A stretch of DNA of 64,000 bases from an uncultured Clostridia bacterium (GTDB lineage: Bacteria > Bacillota > Clostridia > Christensenellales > Borkfalkiaceae): assembly GCA_947631005.1 (NCBI GenBank), contig CANRJR010000001.1, positions 1-64,000 on the forward strand, written 5' to 3'. Shown piece by piece: positions 21,509-32,837 of this stretch. A model generated the notes under the pieces. That model saw nothing but the letters and a program-made list of their open reading frames with translations. It ran no database searches and was not told the origin of the DNA. Position 1 is the stretch's first letter; every line of letters starts with the position of its first letter. The translations under genes were made by a program, and so were the position numbers.

Positions 21509-22399
21509 ATGACGGGATTTTTGAAAGGAAGCGCGACGGCGATGATCACGCCGTTCTGCGAAGGCGGCGTAGCCCTCGACAGCTTCCGCGAAATGATCGA
21601 ATATCAGATCGCGGGCGGGACGGACGCCATCGTCGTCCTCGGTACGACGGGAGAACCCTCCGTCATGACCGAAGCCGAACGCGACGCGGCGATCGCTTGC
21701 GCCGTGAAAACCGCCGCGGGCAGGATCGCGGTCATCGTCGGGGCGGGAAGCAACTGCACGGCGACCGCCGTAGAACATGCGAAGCGGGCGGAAACGCTCG
21801 GCGCGGACGGCATTCTCGCCGTCACGCCTTACTATAATAAGTGCACCAAACGCGGGGTCGTCGAATACTACCGCACGGTGTGCGCGGCGGTGCGTATCCC
21901 CGTGATCGCGTACAATGTCCCCTCGCGGACGGGCTTCAACCTCACTCCCGACGCCGCCGCCGAGATCGCCGAGATCCCCAATCTCGCGGGCATCAAAGAC
22001 GCGTGCGGCAACATGGAACAGACGCTCGACACGGCGCGCCGCATCCGCGGAAAGTGCGACCTCTATTCGGGCGAGGACGCGCTCAACCTGCCCATCCTCT
22101 GCGCGGGCGGGACGGCGCTCGTCTCCGTCCTCTCCAACCTCGCGCCGCGGGCGGTAAAGGAGCTCACCGAACGCGTATTCGCGGGCGACCTCGCTTCCGC
22201 AAACGCGCTCGCCGACCGCCTATTCCCCCTCGCCAAGGCTTGCTTTGCAGAGGTCAACCCCATCCCCGTAAAGGCGGGCATGAATTTGCTCGGCTTCCGC
22301 GCGGGCGTGCCGCGCGCCCCGCTCACCGAGATCGAACCGCAAAACCTCGCGGCCCTCAAAACCGCCATGCAAGCATTCGGCTTGGAGGTGAAAGCATGA
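21509..22399 (+). CDS. dapA: 4-hydroxy-tetrahydrodipicolinate synthase
   Basis: LGTTGEPSVMTEAER, YYNKCTKRGVVEYY, AYNVPSRTGFNLTPD. Confidence 0.97.
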   Translation: MTGFLKGSATAMITPFCEGGVALDSFREMIEYQIAGGTDAIVVLGTTGEPSVMTEAERDAAIACAVKTAAGRIAVIVGAGSNCTATAVEHAKRAETLGADGILAVTPYYNKCTKRGVVEYYRTVCAAVRIPVIAYNVPSRTGFNLTPDAAAEIAEIPNLAGIKDACGNMEQTLDTARRIRGKCDLYSGEDALNLPILCAGGTALVSVLSNLAPRAVKELTERVFAGDLASANALADRLFPLAKACFAEVNPIPVKAGMNLLGFRAGVPRAPLTEIEPQNLAALKTAMQAFGLEVKA

Positions 22400-23145
22400 A
22401 CATCCTCTTGTGCGGCGCGTGCGGGAAAATGGGTCGGATGGTGGCGGAACTCGCCGCCGCCCATGGCGACGTTGTGGTGTGCGGCGTAGACATCTCGCCC
22501 GCGCCCATGCCCTTCCCCGTCGTTCCCTCCCTCACAGAAGCCTGCGACGGCGCGGAGGTCCTCATCGACTTCTCCTCCCCCGCCGCCCTTTCGGACGTGC
22601 TCTCGTACGCAACGGCGCATCGTCTCCCCGTCCTTCTCGCCGCGACGGGGTACGGCGCGGAAGATCAAACGAAGATCGAAGAGGCGGCAAGGCGCGTTCC
22701 CGTCTTTCGCACGGGGAATTTGTCGCTCGGCGTGAACGTGCTGCAACGGCTCGTAAAAACGGCGGCGCAGGCTCTCGGCGGGTTCGACGCGGAGATCGTC
22801 GAACGGCATCACCGCGACAAAAAGGACGCGCCCTCGGGCACGGCGTTGATGCTCGCGGACAGCGTGCGGGAGGGCGCAGACCGCGCGCTTACCCCCGTCT
22901 ACGGACGGGCGGGAATGACGGGCGCGCGTTCCAAACAGGAGATCGGCATTCACGCCGTACGCGGCGGGACGATCGTCGGGGAACACGAGGTGATGTTTGC
23001 GGGCGAGGATGAGATCGTCACCCTCTCCCATTCGGCGCGCAGCCGCAAAGTGTTCGCCGCGGGCGCGCTCCGCGCGGGCGCGTGGCTCATCGGTCGCCCC
23101 GCGGGGCTCTACAATATGGACGATCTGCTTTCCGAAATTCTTTGA
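22396..23145 (+). CDS. dapB: 4-hydroxy-tetrahydrodipicolinate reductase
   Basis: MNILLCGACGKMGRMVAELAA...EIVERHHRDKKDAPSGTALMLADS; 4-nt overlap with dapA. Confidence 0.97.
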   Translation: MNILLCGACGKMGRMVAELAAAHGDVVVCGVDISPAPMPFPVVPSLTEACDGAEVLIDFSSPAALSDVLSYATAHRLPVLLAATGYGAEDQTKIEEAARRVPVFRTGNLSLGVNVLQRLVKTAAQALGGFDAEIVERHHRDKKDAPSGTALMLADSVREGADRALTPVYGRAGMTGARSKQEIGIHAVRGGTIVGEHEVMFAGEDEIVTLSHSARSRKVFAAGALRAGAWLIGRPAGLYNMDDLLSEIL

Positions 23146-23236
23146 CGGAAATTTTGCAAATGCCGCCCATTATCGCTTGACGAATCGTCCGCTTTTTTAT
23201 ATACTATTAACCGTTGCGGGGAAAACCCGCGATCGC

Positions 23237-23312
<76 letters not shown>

Positions 23313-23352
23313 TAAAAAGAGAGAAACGCACAAGCGTTTCTCTCTTTTTATG
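23313..23352 (+). terminator. tRNA-Thr terminator copy 1
   Basis: taaaaagagagaaacgcacaagcgtttctctctttttatg. Confidence 0.85.
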
Positions 23353-23388
23353 TGATTAGAGGTTTTGGCTCGGACCGCCGACCCAAAG

Positions 23389-23488
23389 GGCTCCCGAAAA
23401 AAGACGAAGTATTTTTTCGGGAAAAGGAGCCGCCGAGGGCAAACAGAGCTTTTCGCAAGAAAAGCGTAAAAAGCACTCGTGCGGCGAC
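23389..23488 (+). repeat. Structured 100-nt core element (copy E1) after tRNA-Thr
   Basis: ggctcccgaaaaaagacgaagtattttttcgggaaaaggag...gagcttttcgcaagaaaagcg...gcggcgac; related 100-nt element at 41785. Confidence 0.75.
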
Positions 23489-23515
23489 GAGGTCCGAGTC
23501 CGCTCATCAGCTCCA
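23489..23515 (+). repeat. Defective tRNA-Thr 3' tail copy
   Basis: gaggtccgagtccgctcatcagctcca matches the tRNA 3' end but lacks part of the 5' T stem. Confidence 0.9.
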
Positions 23516-23555
23516 TAAAAAGAGAGAAACGCACAAGCGTTTCTCTCTTTTTATG
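23516..23555 (+). terminator. tRNA-Thr terminator copy 2
   Basis: Near-identical duplicate of the hairpin at 23313-23352. Confidence 0.85.
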
Positions 23556-23624
23556 CGATTAGAGGTGGGCTCGGACCGCCGACCCAAAGGGATTCCTCTT
23601 CCCTTATCCGCTCCAAACTGAAAT

Positions 23625-23921
23625 TCAAGCGTTTGCGTCCTTTAAGATCTGCCGAACGGAATCTAAATTTTGGTATCGGACATAGAGCAGATAGTTTTCC
23701 AGCGGCAAAGCGAATTGAGACTTCACGCCTGTTCCGTACGGCATAAGCACACATTCTATCTTTTCGCGTTCCAGATAATCTTTTAAGTTGTCGCCGAAGA
23801 TCCGATCCACTTGCGCGACCAAACAAAAATCATCCTCTTTTACGGCGCGCACCTTTTTTCTTCCGCACTTGGGACATCTCTCGCCTTGAAAAGCAAGATT
23901 GCACCCCTCGCAAAAATTCAT
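23625..23921 (-). CDS. Zinc-ribbon small protein, DUF2007-like
   Basis: 98 aa; CEGCNLAFQGERCPKCG zinc ribbon then a putative-signal-transducing-like domain. Confidence 0.7.
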   Translation of the reverse strand: MNFCEGCNLAFQGERCPKCGRKKVRAVKEDDFCLVAQVDRIFGDNLKDYLEREKIECVLMPYGTGVKSQFALPLENYLLYVRYQNLDSVRQILKDANA

Positions 23922-23931
23922 ACCGCACCTC

Positions 23932-24276
23932 CTAACGCACCCTTATCACTTGGATTTCGATTGCCAATACGCCGTACTTTTCGATCTGTTCGGGGGAATA
24001 ATACGCGTTCATATCCGCCGCGTCGGGGATTTCGTCCGCGCGATATCCGATGGCGGTTTTATCGCAGTCCGAATACAATTCGTAAAAATCCCGATAACGG
24101 GTAAGGGCTACGACAACGCACCCGATGGTTTGACGGGTAACCGTATTCTCAAATACAATTTGGTCGCCGACCTTGATTTTTGCGCGCTTTTCGTCGTAGA
24201 GGCGCATCTCGATCGTCTTTTTGCCCGACCTGACCGATTCGAACGGCGCAGGGGCTAACTTCATGGAATGCGTCAA
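23932..24276 (-). CDS. ASCH-domain protein
   Basis: [40 protein letters not shown], typical ASCH. Confidence 0.85.
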   Translation of the reverse strand: MTHSMKLAPAPFESVRSGKKTIEMRLYDEKRAKIKVGDQIVFENTVTRQTIGCVVVALTRYRDFYELYSDCDKTAIGYRADEIPDAADMNAYYSPEQIEKYGVLAIEIQVIRVR

Positions 24277-24365
24277 ATTCCCCCTCCTCTCACGTTTGTC
24301 ATCGCGCGATCACGCAGAACATTCGAGCGGGCGCGGCTTGCGAATGTGATTTGCGAATGCGGCTT

Positions 24366-24512
24366 TCGGGCGCGGATTTCAGCGCGGCGAAGCGATTCTC
24401 TGCTCGCGTTGCAGAGGTTATCCTCGACGACGACGTCGTATCCGTTGCTTAAAAGTTCGAGGACGGTGTGTGAGCCGATGAATCCCGCGCCGCCCGTTAC
24501 AAGTACTGTCAT
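24366..24512 (-). pseudogene. galE: UDP-glucose 4-epimerase N-terminal remnant
   Basis: [45 protein letters not shown] then loses homology. Confidence 0.8.
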
Positions 24513-24669
24513 AGCGTTCTCCTTTGCCCTATCGTAACACATTTCCCGCAGGAAGTCAACTCCCCGCGCGGGTGCGCCGCGTTTTTTTGGTGGCGCGGGG
24601 AGGCGGGCGGCGCATATTCTGCCATAGAGGGCGGGCGAATGACCGCAAAAGTTCAACCGGAGGCGGGAA

Positions 24670-25704
24670 ATGCTGTCGCTTTGCATGATCGTGCGGGACG
24701 AAGCGGAGGTGCTTGCGCGCTGTCTTGACAGCGTGAAAGAATATGCGGAACAGATCGTGATCGTCGATACGGGCTCGACGGACGGCACGCCGCAGATCGC
24801 GCAACAATATGGGGCGAAACTGCTCTTCACCCAATGGGAGGACGACTTTTCCAAGGCACGCAACCTCTCCTTTTCGGCGGCGGAGGAGGACTATATTCTA
24901 TGGTTAGACGCCGACGACGCGCTCTCCCCGCAGGACGGGGAAAAGCTCCGTCTGCTCAAAGAGCGGCTCGAAAAGACGCCTGCCGATATGGTCATGTGCC
25001 CCTATCAAACGTCGTCCGTCGTGTTCTACCGCGAGCGCGTTTTGCGGCGGGCGGCGCAGTTTGTTTGGAAAGGGCGGGTGCACGAGTGTATTCCCCCGCG
25101 CGGCACGGTCGCGTACGCCGACATGACCGTCCGTCACCTCGGAAGCAACAAAGACCGCGGGACGCGCAACCTGCGCATCTACCGCCGCTGGGCGCAGGAA
25201 GAGCCGCTCTTCGGGCGGGATCTCTTCTACTACGGGCGGGAACTCATGTACCATAAATTTTACCGCGAAGCGGCGGAAAAGCTCGAAGAGATGCTTGCGG
25301 GCGAGGGGTGGTACGTCAACAAGATCGAGGCGTGCAAGACGCTTTCGGAATGCTATCTCGCCATGGGGCGAAGAGACGACGCGCTCCGCGCGCTCTTCGG
25401 AAGTTTTCTCTACGGCGAGCCGCGCGCTTCGGTGCTCTGCGCCGCCGCCGACGTCTTTTTCTCCGAACGGCGTTACCGCGACGCCGCGCTCTGGTACGAA
25501 GCCGCCCTCTCCTGCCGCGACCATAGCGCGGAGGGAGATTTCGAATCGCCGAACTGCCGCGGGCTCTTCCCCGTCCTGCAACTCGTCGTGTGTTACGACC
25601 GCCTCGGCGATCGCGAAAAAGCGTTGTTTTATCATAAAAAAACAGAGGAGATCGCGCCTGCGAACCCCTCCGTTCTCTTCAACCGACAATATTTCGGACT
25701 TTGA
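24670..25704 (+). CDS. Glycosyltransferase family 2 with C-terminal TPR-like region
   Basis: [44 protein letters not shown]...[11 protein letters not shown]. Confidence 0.9.
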   Translation: MLSLCMIVRDEAEVLARCLDSVKEYAEQIVIVDTGSTDGTPQIAQQYGAKLLFTQWEDDFSKARNLSFSAAEEDYILWLDADDALSPQDGEKLRLLKERLEKTPADMVMCPYQTSSVVFYRERVLRRAAQFVWKGRVHECIPPRGTVAYADMTVRHLGSNKDRGTRNLRIYRRWAQEEPLFGRDLFYYGRELMYHKFYREAAEKLEEMLAGEGWYVNKIEACKTLSECYLAMGRRDDALRALFGSFLYGEPRASVLCAAADVFFSERRYRDAALWYEAALSCRDHSAEGDFESPNCRGLFPVLQLVVCYDRLGDREKALFYHKKTEEIAPANPSVLFNRQYFGL

Positions 25705-27240
25705 TCATTCCCACTCGATGGTTGCGGGCGGTTTGGACGTGATGTCGTACACGACGCGGTTGGCGTGCTTGACCTCCCCCGTGATGCGGCAGGACGTACG
25801 CTCCAACACCTCGAACGGAATGCGCGCCCAATCGGCGGTCATGGCGTCGACGCTGGTGACCGCGCGCAGGGCGATGACGTTTTCATAGGTGCGGAAATCC
25901 CCCTGAACGCCGACCGTCTTGCTGTCGGTGATGACGGCAAAATACTGCCATATCTCCCGATCCAAGCCCGCGCGGGCGATCTCTTCGCGGAAAATGGCGT
26001 CGGCGTCGCGCAACGTTTGCAACTTTTTGCGCGTCACCTCGCCCATGATGCGGATGGCGAGCGCAGGTCCGGGGCAGGGTTGCCGCCATACGACGCCGTC
26101 GGGCAAGCCGAGCTCCGCGCCGACCCGCCGCACCTCGTCTTTGAACAGGTCGCGAAGCGGCTCGACGATCTCTTTGAAATCGACGACGTCGGGCAGTCCC
26201 CCCACGTTGTGGTGCGATTTGATGGTCGCGCTCTTGCCCGAACCGCTCTCGATGACGTCGGGATAGATCGTACCCTGTACCAAAAAATCGACCGCGCCGA
26301 TCTTCTTCGCCTCCTCTTCGAATACCTTGATGAACTCCGCGCCGATGATCTTGCGCTTTTGCTCGGGGTCGCTCACTCCTCGGAGCGCGGCGAGAAAACG
26401 GTCGGCGGCGTCCGCCTTGACGAGCTTCATGCCGAGCCCGTCGCGGAACACCCGCATGACTTCCTCGACTTCCCCCTTGCGGTGCAGACCGTGATCGACG
26501 AACACGCAGGTGAGGTTGTCGCCCACGGCGCGGTGAACGAGGGTCGCCGCGACCGCCGAATCGACCCCGCCCGACATCGCGCACAAAACCCGCTTCGACC
26601 CGACGCGCTCTTTGAGCCGCGCGATTTGCGCGGAGACGAAGTTCGACATCGTCCAATCCCCTTTCGCCCCGCACACCGCATAGAGAAAGTTTTCGAGCAG
26701 GCGGTTTCCGTATTCCGAATGGACGACTTCGGGATGAAATTGTACGCCGTAGATCTTCCGCACGGGATCGCCGTACGCCGCAACGGGACAATGCTCGGTG
26801 GCGGCGAGCGTTTGGAATCCCGCAGGCAGGCGGGCGATGAGGTCGGTATGGCTCATCCAGCACGCGCTCGTTTGCGGAATGCCGCGAAAGAGCGGGCTCT
26901 CACCCACGCGGGTGACGGCGCGCTTGCCGTATTCGCCGCGGGGCGCGGAGACCACTTCCCCGCCGAGCGTATGGGCGATAAGCTGCGCTCCGTAGCAGAT
27001 CCCGAGCACGGGGACGCCGAGCGAGAATATTTCGGTCGGCACGCGGGGCGCGTCCGCTTCATACACGCTTTCGGGTCCGCCCGTGAAGATGATGCCGATG
27101 GGATCGTACGAAGCGATCTGCTCCACGGTCATGCCGCAGGGTTTCAGATCGCAATACACGTTGAGGTCGCGCACGCGGCGCGCAATGAGTTGATTGTACT
27201 GCCCGCCGAAGTCGAGCACCAAAATTTTCTGATGTTCCAT
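25705..27240 (-). CDS. guaA: GMP synthase (glutamine-hydrolysing)
   Basis: [47 protein letters not shown]. Confidence 0.97.
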   Translation of the reverse strand: MEHQKILVLDFGGQYNQLIARRVRDLNVYCDLKPCGMTVEQIASYDPIGIIFTGGPESVYEADAPRVPTEIFSLGVPVLGICYGAQLIAHTLGGEVVSAPRGEYGKRAVTRVGESPLFRGIPQTSACWMSHTDLIARLPAGFQTLAATEHCPVAAYGDPVRKIYGVQFHPEVVHSEYGNRLLENFLYAVCGAKGDWTMSNFVSAQIARLKERVGSKRVLCAMSGGVDSAVAATLVHRAVGDNLTCVFVDHGLHRKGEVEEVMRVFRDGLGMKLVKADAADRFLAALRGVSDPEQKRKIIGAEFIKVFEEEAKKIGAVDFLVQGTIYPDVIESGSGKSATIKSHHNVGGLPDVVDFKEIVEPLRDLFKDEVRRVGAELGLPDGVVWRQPCPGPALAIRIMGEVTRKKLQTLRDADAIFREEIARAGLDREIWQYFAVITDSKTVGVQGDFRTYENVIALRAVTSVDAMTADWARIPFEVLERTSCRITGEVKHANRVVYDITSKPPATIEWE

Positions 27241-27295
27241 AGTTTGTCCGCCTTATTCTGCATGCCCGATGTTTCGCGGCGATCTTTCCGAAATG

Positions 27296-27324
27296 CAAAC
27301 GCCCGTCGGATACGGGCGTTTCGT

Positions 27325-27326
<2 letters not shown>
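27296..27326 (-). terminator. Hairpin downstream of guaB
   Basis: aaacgcccgtcggatacgggcgttt. Confidence 0.6.
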
Positions 27327-29389
<2,063 letters not shown>

Positions 29390-29515
29390 GGTTGTATCCG
29401 CGGCGGAACATACCGTCCCGTTGCATTTTTCCTATTGTACCACAATGCGCAGAAAAAATCAACCGAATCGCGACAATTCGTCATGAAGAAATGCGCATTT
29501 TCATAGAAATAGGGC

Positions 29516-30178
29516 ATGAGAAAAGCATTCTTCGTTCTTTTGCTTCCCCTCCTTGCCGTCCTCCTCGCTGCCTGCGGCGGCAAGAGCTACGACTATACCG
29601 CGCACCTCTCCGAAATCAGAAGCGACATCTTCCGCGCCGAATCCGAAGAGTTTTCGCTCACCCTCACCGTCGGCGCGCGCGAATATCCCTACGCCTCGGA
29701 CGGCGTCGCCTGCCCCTTACAGAACGTCGCCGAGATCTCCCTCACCGCCAAAAACGGCGTCTCGTACGACTATGAGATCTACGTTACTGCGGGCGGCGCG
29801 GAATGGGGCGGCGAGATGTCGTACCGCAACGTCAAGGGGGATTACTACTATTCCCGCGGGATCGAAGTCTTTCCCGAGGGACAGGTCGAAATGCGGGTGG
29901 CGTTCGACGGGCAGACGCGGGAATTTGTCGCAACGTCCGTAAAGACCCCGTCTACCATCTCCCCCGAGCGCGCGCTTGCCGTCGCCGTCGAGCATGAAAA
30001 GGAGACGGTTGCGCGGCTCACGCAGAACGGGGTGTTTGGCGGGGAATTCCGCGTACGGCTGTTGCGGCGGGACGCGAACTACTATTATGTCGGCATCGTC
30101 GACCCGTCGGGCGGGACGCTCTCCCTACTCCTCGACGCGGAAACGGGCGAGGTGCTCGCGCGGCGGGAAAATCCCTGA
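29516..30178 (+). CDS. Lipoprotein, PepSY-like C-terminus possible
   Basis: MRKAFFVLLLPLLAVLLAACGGKS lipobox; VGIVDPSGGTLSLLLDAETGEVLA. Confidence 0.65.
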   Translation: MRKAFFVLLLPLLAVLLAACGGKSYDYTAHLSEIRSDIFRAESEEFSLTLTVGAREYPYASDGVACPLQNVAEISLTAKNGVSYDYEIYVTAGGAEWGGEMSYRNVKGDYYYSRGIEVFPEGQVEMRVAFDGQTREFVATSVKTPSTISPERALAVAVEHEKETVARLTQNGVFGGEFRVRLLRRDANYYYVGIVDPSGGTLSLLLDAETGEVLARRENP

Positions 30179-30283
30179 ATTTCCCAATCGAGGGAATCCC
30201 CCGCGTTGCGGAAAAATCCGCGAATGGATTGACAATCCGTCCCCGTCATGCTATAATGAAAGACGTTCCGAAAGGAGCGTGGC

Positions 30284-31159
30284 ATGATGAAGCATTCCCG
30301 TCGACGGTTCAGAATTCTTGCGGTATGTTTGGCGATATGCGTCTTTTTGGGCGCATGCGTCTCCTTTCTCGCGGTCGCCGAAGCCCTCGTCGACCGCACC
30401 GCCCGCGTCCTCCCCTCCTATGCGCGGGAGGATCTTTCCGCGATCCTGCAAAAGGATCGGGACGATTGGACGGACGACGACTATGAAACCTTGCAACGGC
30501 AGACGGGGATTCTCTCCCGCGAGACGCTCGGCGAAATCGACCCCGCCGTTCTTACCTCCTATCAGGACGCGCTCTTTTTCGAGGGCGAAGTGCGGCACGA
30601 ACTCGTCTCTTTCACCACCCCGCACGACGTGCTCTACGACCCCGTAAAGGACGCGCCGTACAAAGCACCCATCGTCCCCATGCAAGCGGGCGACATCGTG
30701 CTCACTTCCACCTGCCATACGTTCGGTTGGCGGAACGGGCACGCCGTGCTCGTCCTCCCCGACCACCGCATCCTCTGCTCGGTCGCCCCAGGAGAATTGA
30801 GCGAGATCATGCGCTTTACAAACGACGCGGCGATCCCGTGGTTTTGCACTGCCGCGAACTTTATGGTGCTGCGGCTCAAAGGCGTCGACGGGCAGTCCCG
30901 CCGCGCCCTCGCCGAACAAGCCGAAAGCGAGCTCGTCGGCATTCCGTATTCGCTCGCCGTCGGGATCTTCATGAAAAAGGATCAGGGCAAGTCCAAAAAA
31001 GGCACGAACTGTTCCCACCTCGTTTGGCAGGCGTATTACAACGCGGGCTACGACATCGACACGGACGGCGGTCCCGTGTGCACCTCCCGCGACATCTCCA
31101 TGAGCGACCTCTTGGAAGTCGTGCAGGTTTACGGTTTCGACCCCGTTTCGCTCTGGTAA
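30284..31159 (+). CDS. Secreted permuted NlpC/P60 (YiiX-like) hydrolase-fold protein
   Basis: GDIVLTSTCHTFGWRNGHAVLVL ... GTNCSHLVWQAYYNAGYDIDTDGG: His-containing block precedes the Cys block. Confidence 0.7.
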   Translation: MMKHSRRRFRILAVCLAICVFLGACVSFLAVAEALVDRTARVLPSYAREDLSAILQKDRDDWTDDDYETLQRQTGILSRETLGEIDPAVLTSYQDALFFEGEVRHELVSFTTPHDVLYDPVKDAPYKAPIVPMQAGDIVLTSTCHTFGWRNGHAVLVLPDHRILCSVAPGELSEIMRFTNDAAIPWFCTAANFMVLRLKGVDGQSRRALAEQAESELVGIPYSLAVGIFMKKDQGKSKKGTNCSHLVWQAYYNAGYDIDTDGGPVCTSRDISMSDLLEVVQVYGFDPVSLW

Positions 31160-31272
31160 AACAGCCGAAAACGCGATATATGTGCACAAAACGCGCGGCG
31201 AAAATGCGATATAAGTGCGAAAAACGGCGGCGTGCGCACGGAAATATCAAGCTATGAATATCCGAAAACATC

Positions 31273-31317
31273 GGCGCAAAAGCGGCGCGGCGGGGAGACC
31301 CGCCGCGCCGCTTTTCC
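31273..31317. terminator. Strong GC-rich hairpin between convergent genes
   Basis: aaaagcggcgcggcggg-gag-acccgccgcgccgctttt. Confidence 0.75.
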
Positions 31318-31351
31318 CTGTCCGCGAGAATTTTTCAACCGTTCTTGCGGG

Positions 31352-32461
31352 TCAGGTCATGTATTCCGTGAGAATGCGGTTCTGGACGTAGAGATATTCG
31401 TCTTTGATCCGCGTGACGTCGCCGCTCTCGTCGAGATAGGCGCGCGTCTTTTCGTACGCCGTGCGGAAGTCCTCCTTCCAATCGCTCCCGAACTGCTTTT
31501 TGTATTCCTTTGCCGAAATGCCGAACACCGTGCGGAGGGCGAGCATAACAAATTCGAACTTCGCGTCCGCCTCCCCCACCTCTTCGCTCTCGACGACGGG
31601 GAAATGTCCCGAAAGTATGCACTTGATGTACTCGTCGAGGTCGAACGTATTCGTGAACCGCTTGCCGTAGAAAAAGGAACTCGCCGACACGCCGAGCCCG
31701 ATGTACTGTCCGCGTTTCCAATAGTTGAGATTGTGACGGCTGCCGTAGCCCGCCTTGGTGAAATTGCTCACCTCATACCGCAGAAATCCGCGTTCGTTTA
31801 ATAGCGTTTTGCCATATTCGTAGAGTTCGGCAACCTCGTCCCCGTCGGGAAGTTCGCCGTTGAGGTAGTCGGTATAGATGGGCGTGCCGTCCTCGGGCGT
31901 GAGCGCGTACATGGAAATATGGCTCGCGCCGCAGTCCGCCGCCAGCGCGATCGTGTCGCGCACGTCCTCCTTGGTTTGCCCTTTGAGCCCGAGCATGACG
32001 TCCGCCGAAAAGTTCTCCCCGCGGAGCAGACGGGCGCACGCCTCGAAGTCGGCGCGGGTGTGGATGCGCCCGAGGTCGGCGAGCAACGCGTCGTTCGCCG
32101 TCTGCAATCCGACCGAAAAGCGGTTGATCCCCGCGCGCTTATAGATGGCGATCTTTTGGGCGTCCACCGTCCCCGGGTTCATTTCGATGGTAACCTCGGG
32201 GTCTTTGGAAAGATGAAAGGTGCGCGCGAGCTGTTTCATGAGCCCGTAAATATAGTTCGGGTCGATGACGGAGGGCGTACCGCCGCCGATGTACACCGTT
32301 TCGAACGTCTCCTTTTGCAGTTCTTTCCCCCGCATTTCGGCTTCTTTGTAGACGCACGCCATGTACGCCTCGGCAAACCCGAGACGGTTGGGAAAGGACG
32401 TAAAGTCGCAATAGGTGCATTTTTGTTTGCAGAACGGAATATGAACGTAGATCCCCGCCAT
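31352..32461 (-). CDS. hemW: Radical SAM heme chaperone
   Basis: MAGIYVHIPFCKQKCTYCDFTSF; ETVYIGGGTPS. Confidence 0.94.
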   Translation of the reverse strand: MAGIYVHIPFCKQKCTYCDFTSFPNRLGFAEAYMACVYKEAEMRGKELQKETFETVYIGGGTPSVIDPNYIYGLMKQLARTFHLSKDPEVTIEMNPGTVDAQKIAIYKRAGINRFSVGLQTANDALLADLGRIHTRADFEACARLLRGENFSADVMLGLKGQTKEDVRDTIALAADCGASHISMYALTPEDGTPIYTDYLNGELPDGDEVAELYEYGKTLLNERGFLRYEVSNFTKAGYGSRHNLNYWKRGQYIGLGVSASSFFYGKRFTNTFDLDEYIKCILSGHFPVVESEEVGEADAKFEFVMLALRTVFGISAKEYKKQFGSDWKEDFRTAYEKTRAYLDESGDVTRIKDEYLYVQNRILTEYMT

Positions 32462-32465
32462 GGTG

Positions 32466-32768
32466 TTACTCCCGCCAAAGATATTGTGTTAGGTCGACTG
32501 CCCCGCCGCGCACTTCCACGCCCTCCGCGCGCAGCAGTGCCTCCTGCACGCCCATCCCGCCGAACGCAAAGGCGGGCGCGAGCCGTCCCTCGCGGTTGAC
32601 GACCCTGTGACAGGGCACGACGACGGGCGTCGGGTTGCGGTGAAGCGCGTTCCCCACCTGCCGCGCCGCCCGCGGCCGCCCGATGGCGTGGGCGATCATG
32701 CCGTAGGTGACCACCCTCCCCCGCGGCACGGTCTTTACATATTCGTACACCGATTCGTCGAACGTCAT
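32466..32768 (-). CDS. MGMT/Ada C-terminal domain protein (Atl-like size, active-site Cys kept)
   Basis: YEYVKTVPRGRVVTYGMIAHAIGRPRAARQVGNALHRNPTPVVVPCHRVV. Confidence 0.9.
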   Translation of the reverse strand: MTFDESVYEYVKTVPRGRVVTYGMIAHAIGRPRAARQVGNALHRNPTPVVVPCHRVVNREGRLAPAFAFGGMGVQEALLRAEGVEVRGGAVDLTQYLWRE

Positions 32769-32837
32769 CCGTCAAACCTGCCTTTGTTTTATGGTGCTGT
32801 GATCAAGCGGTCTTTGCCGCTTTCCCCGCGCCGCGGC

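Noticed and set aside
23352-23621. 89-aa ORF after tRNA-Thr
   Set aside because: Reads through core E1 and duplicated terminators; not coding.
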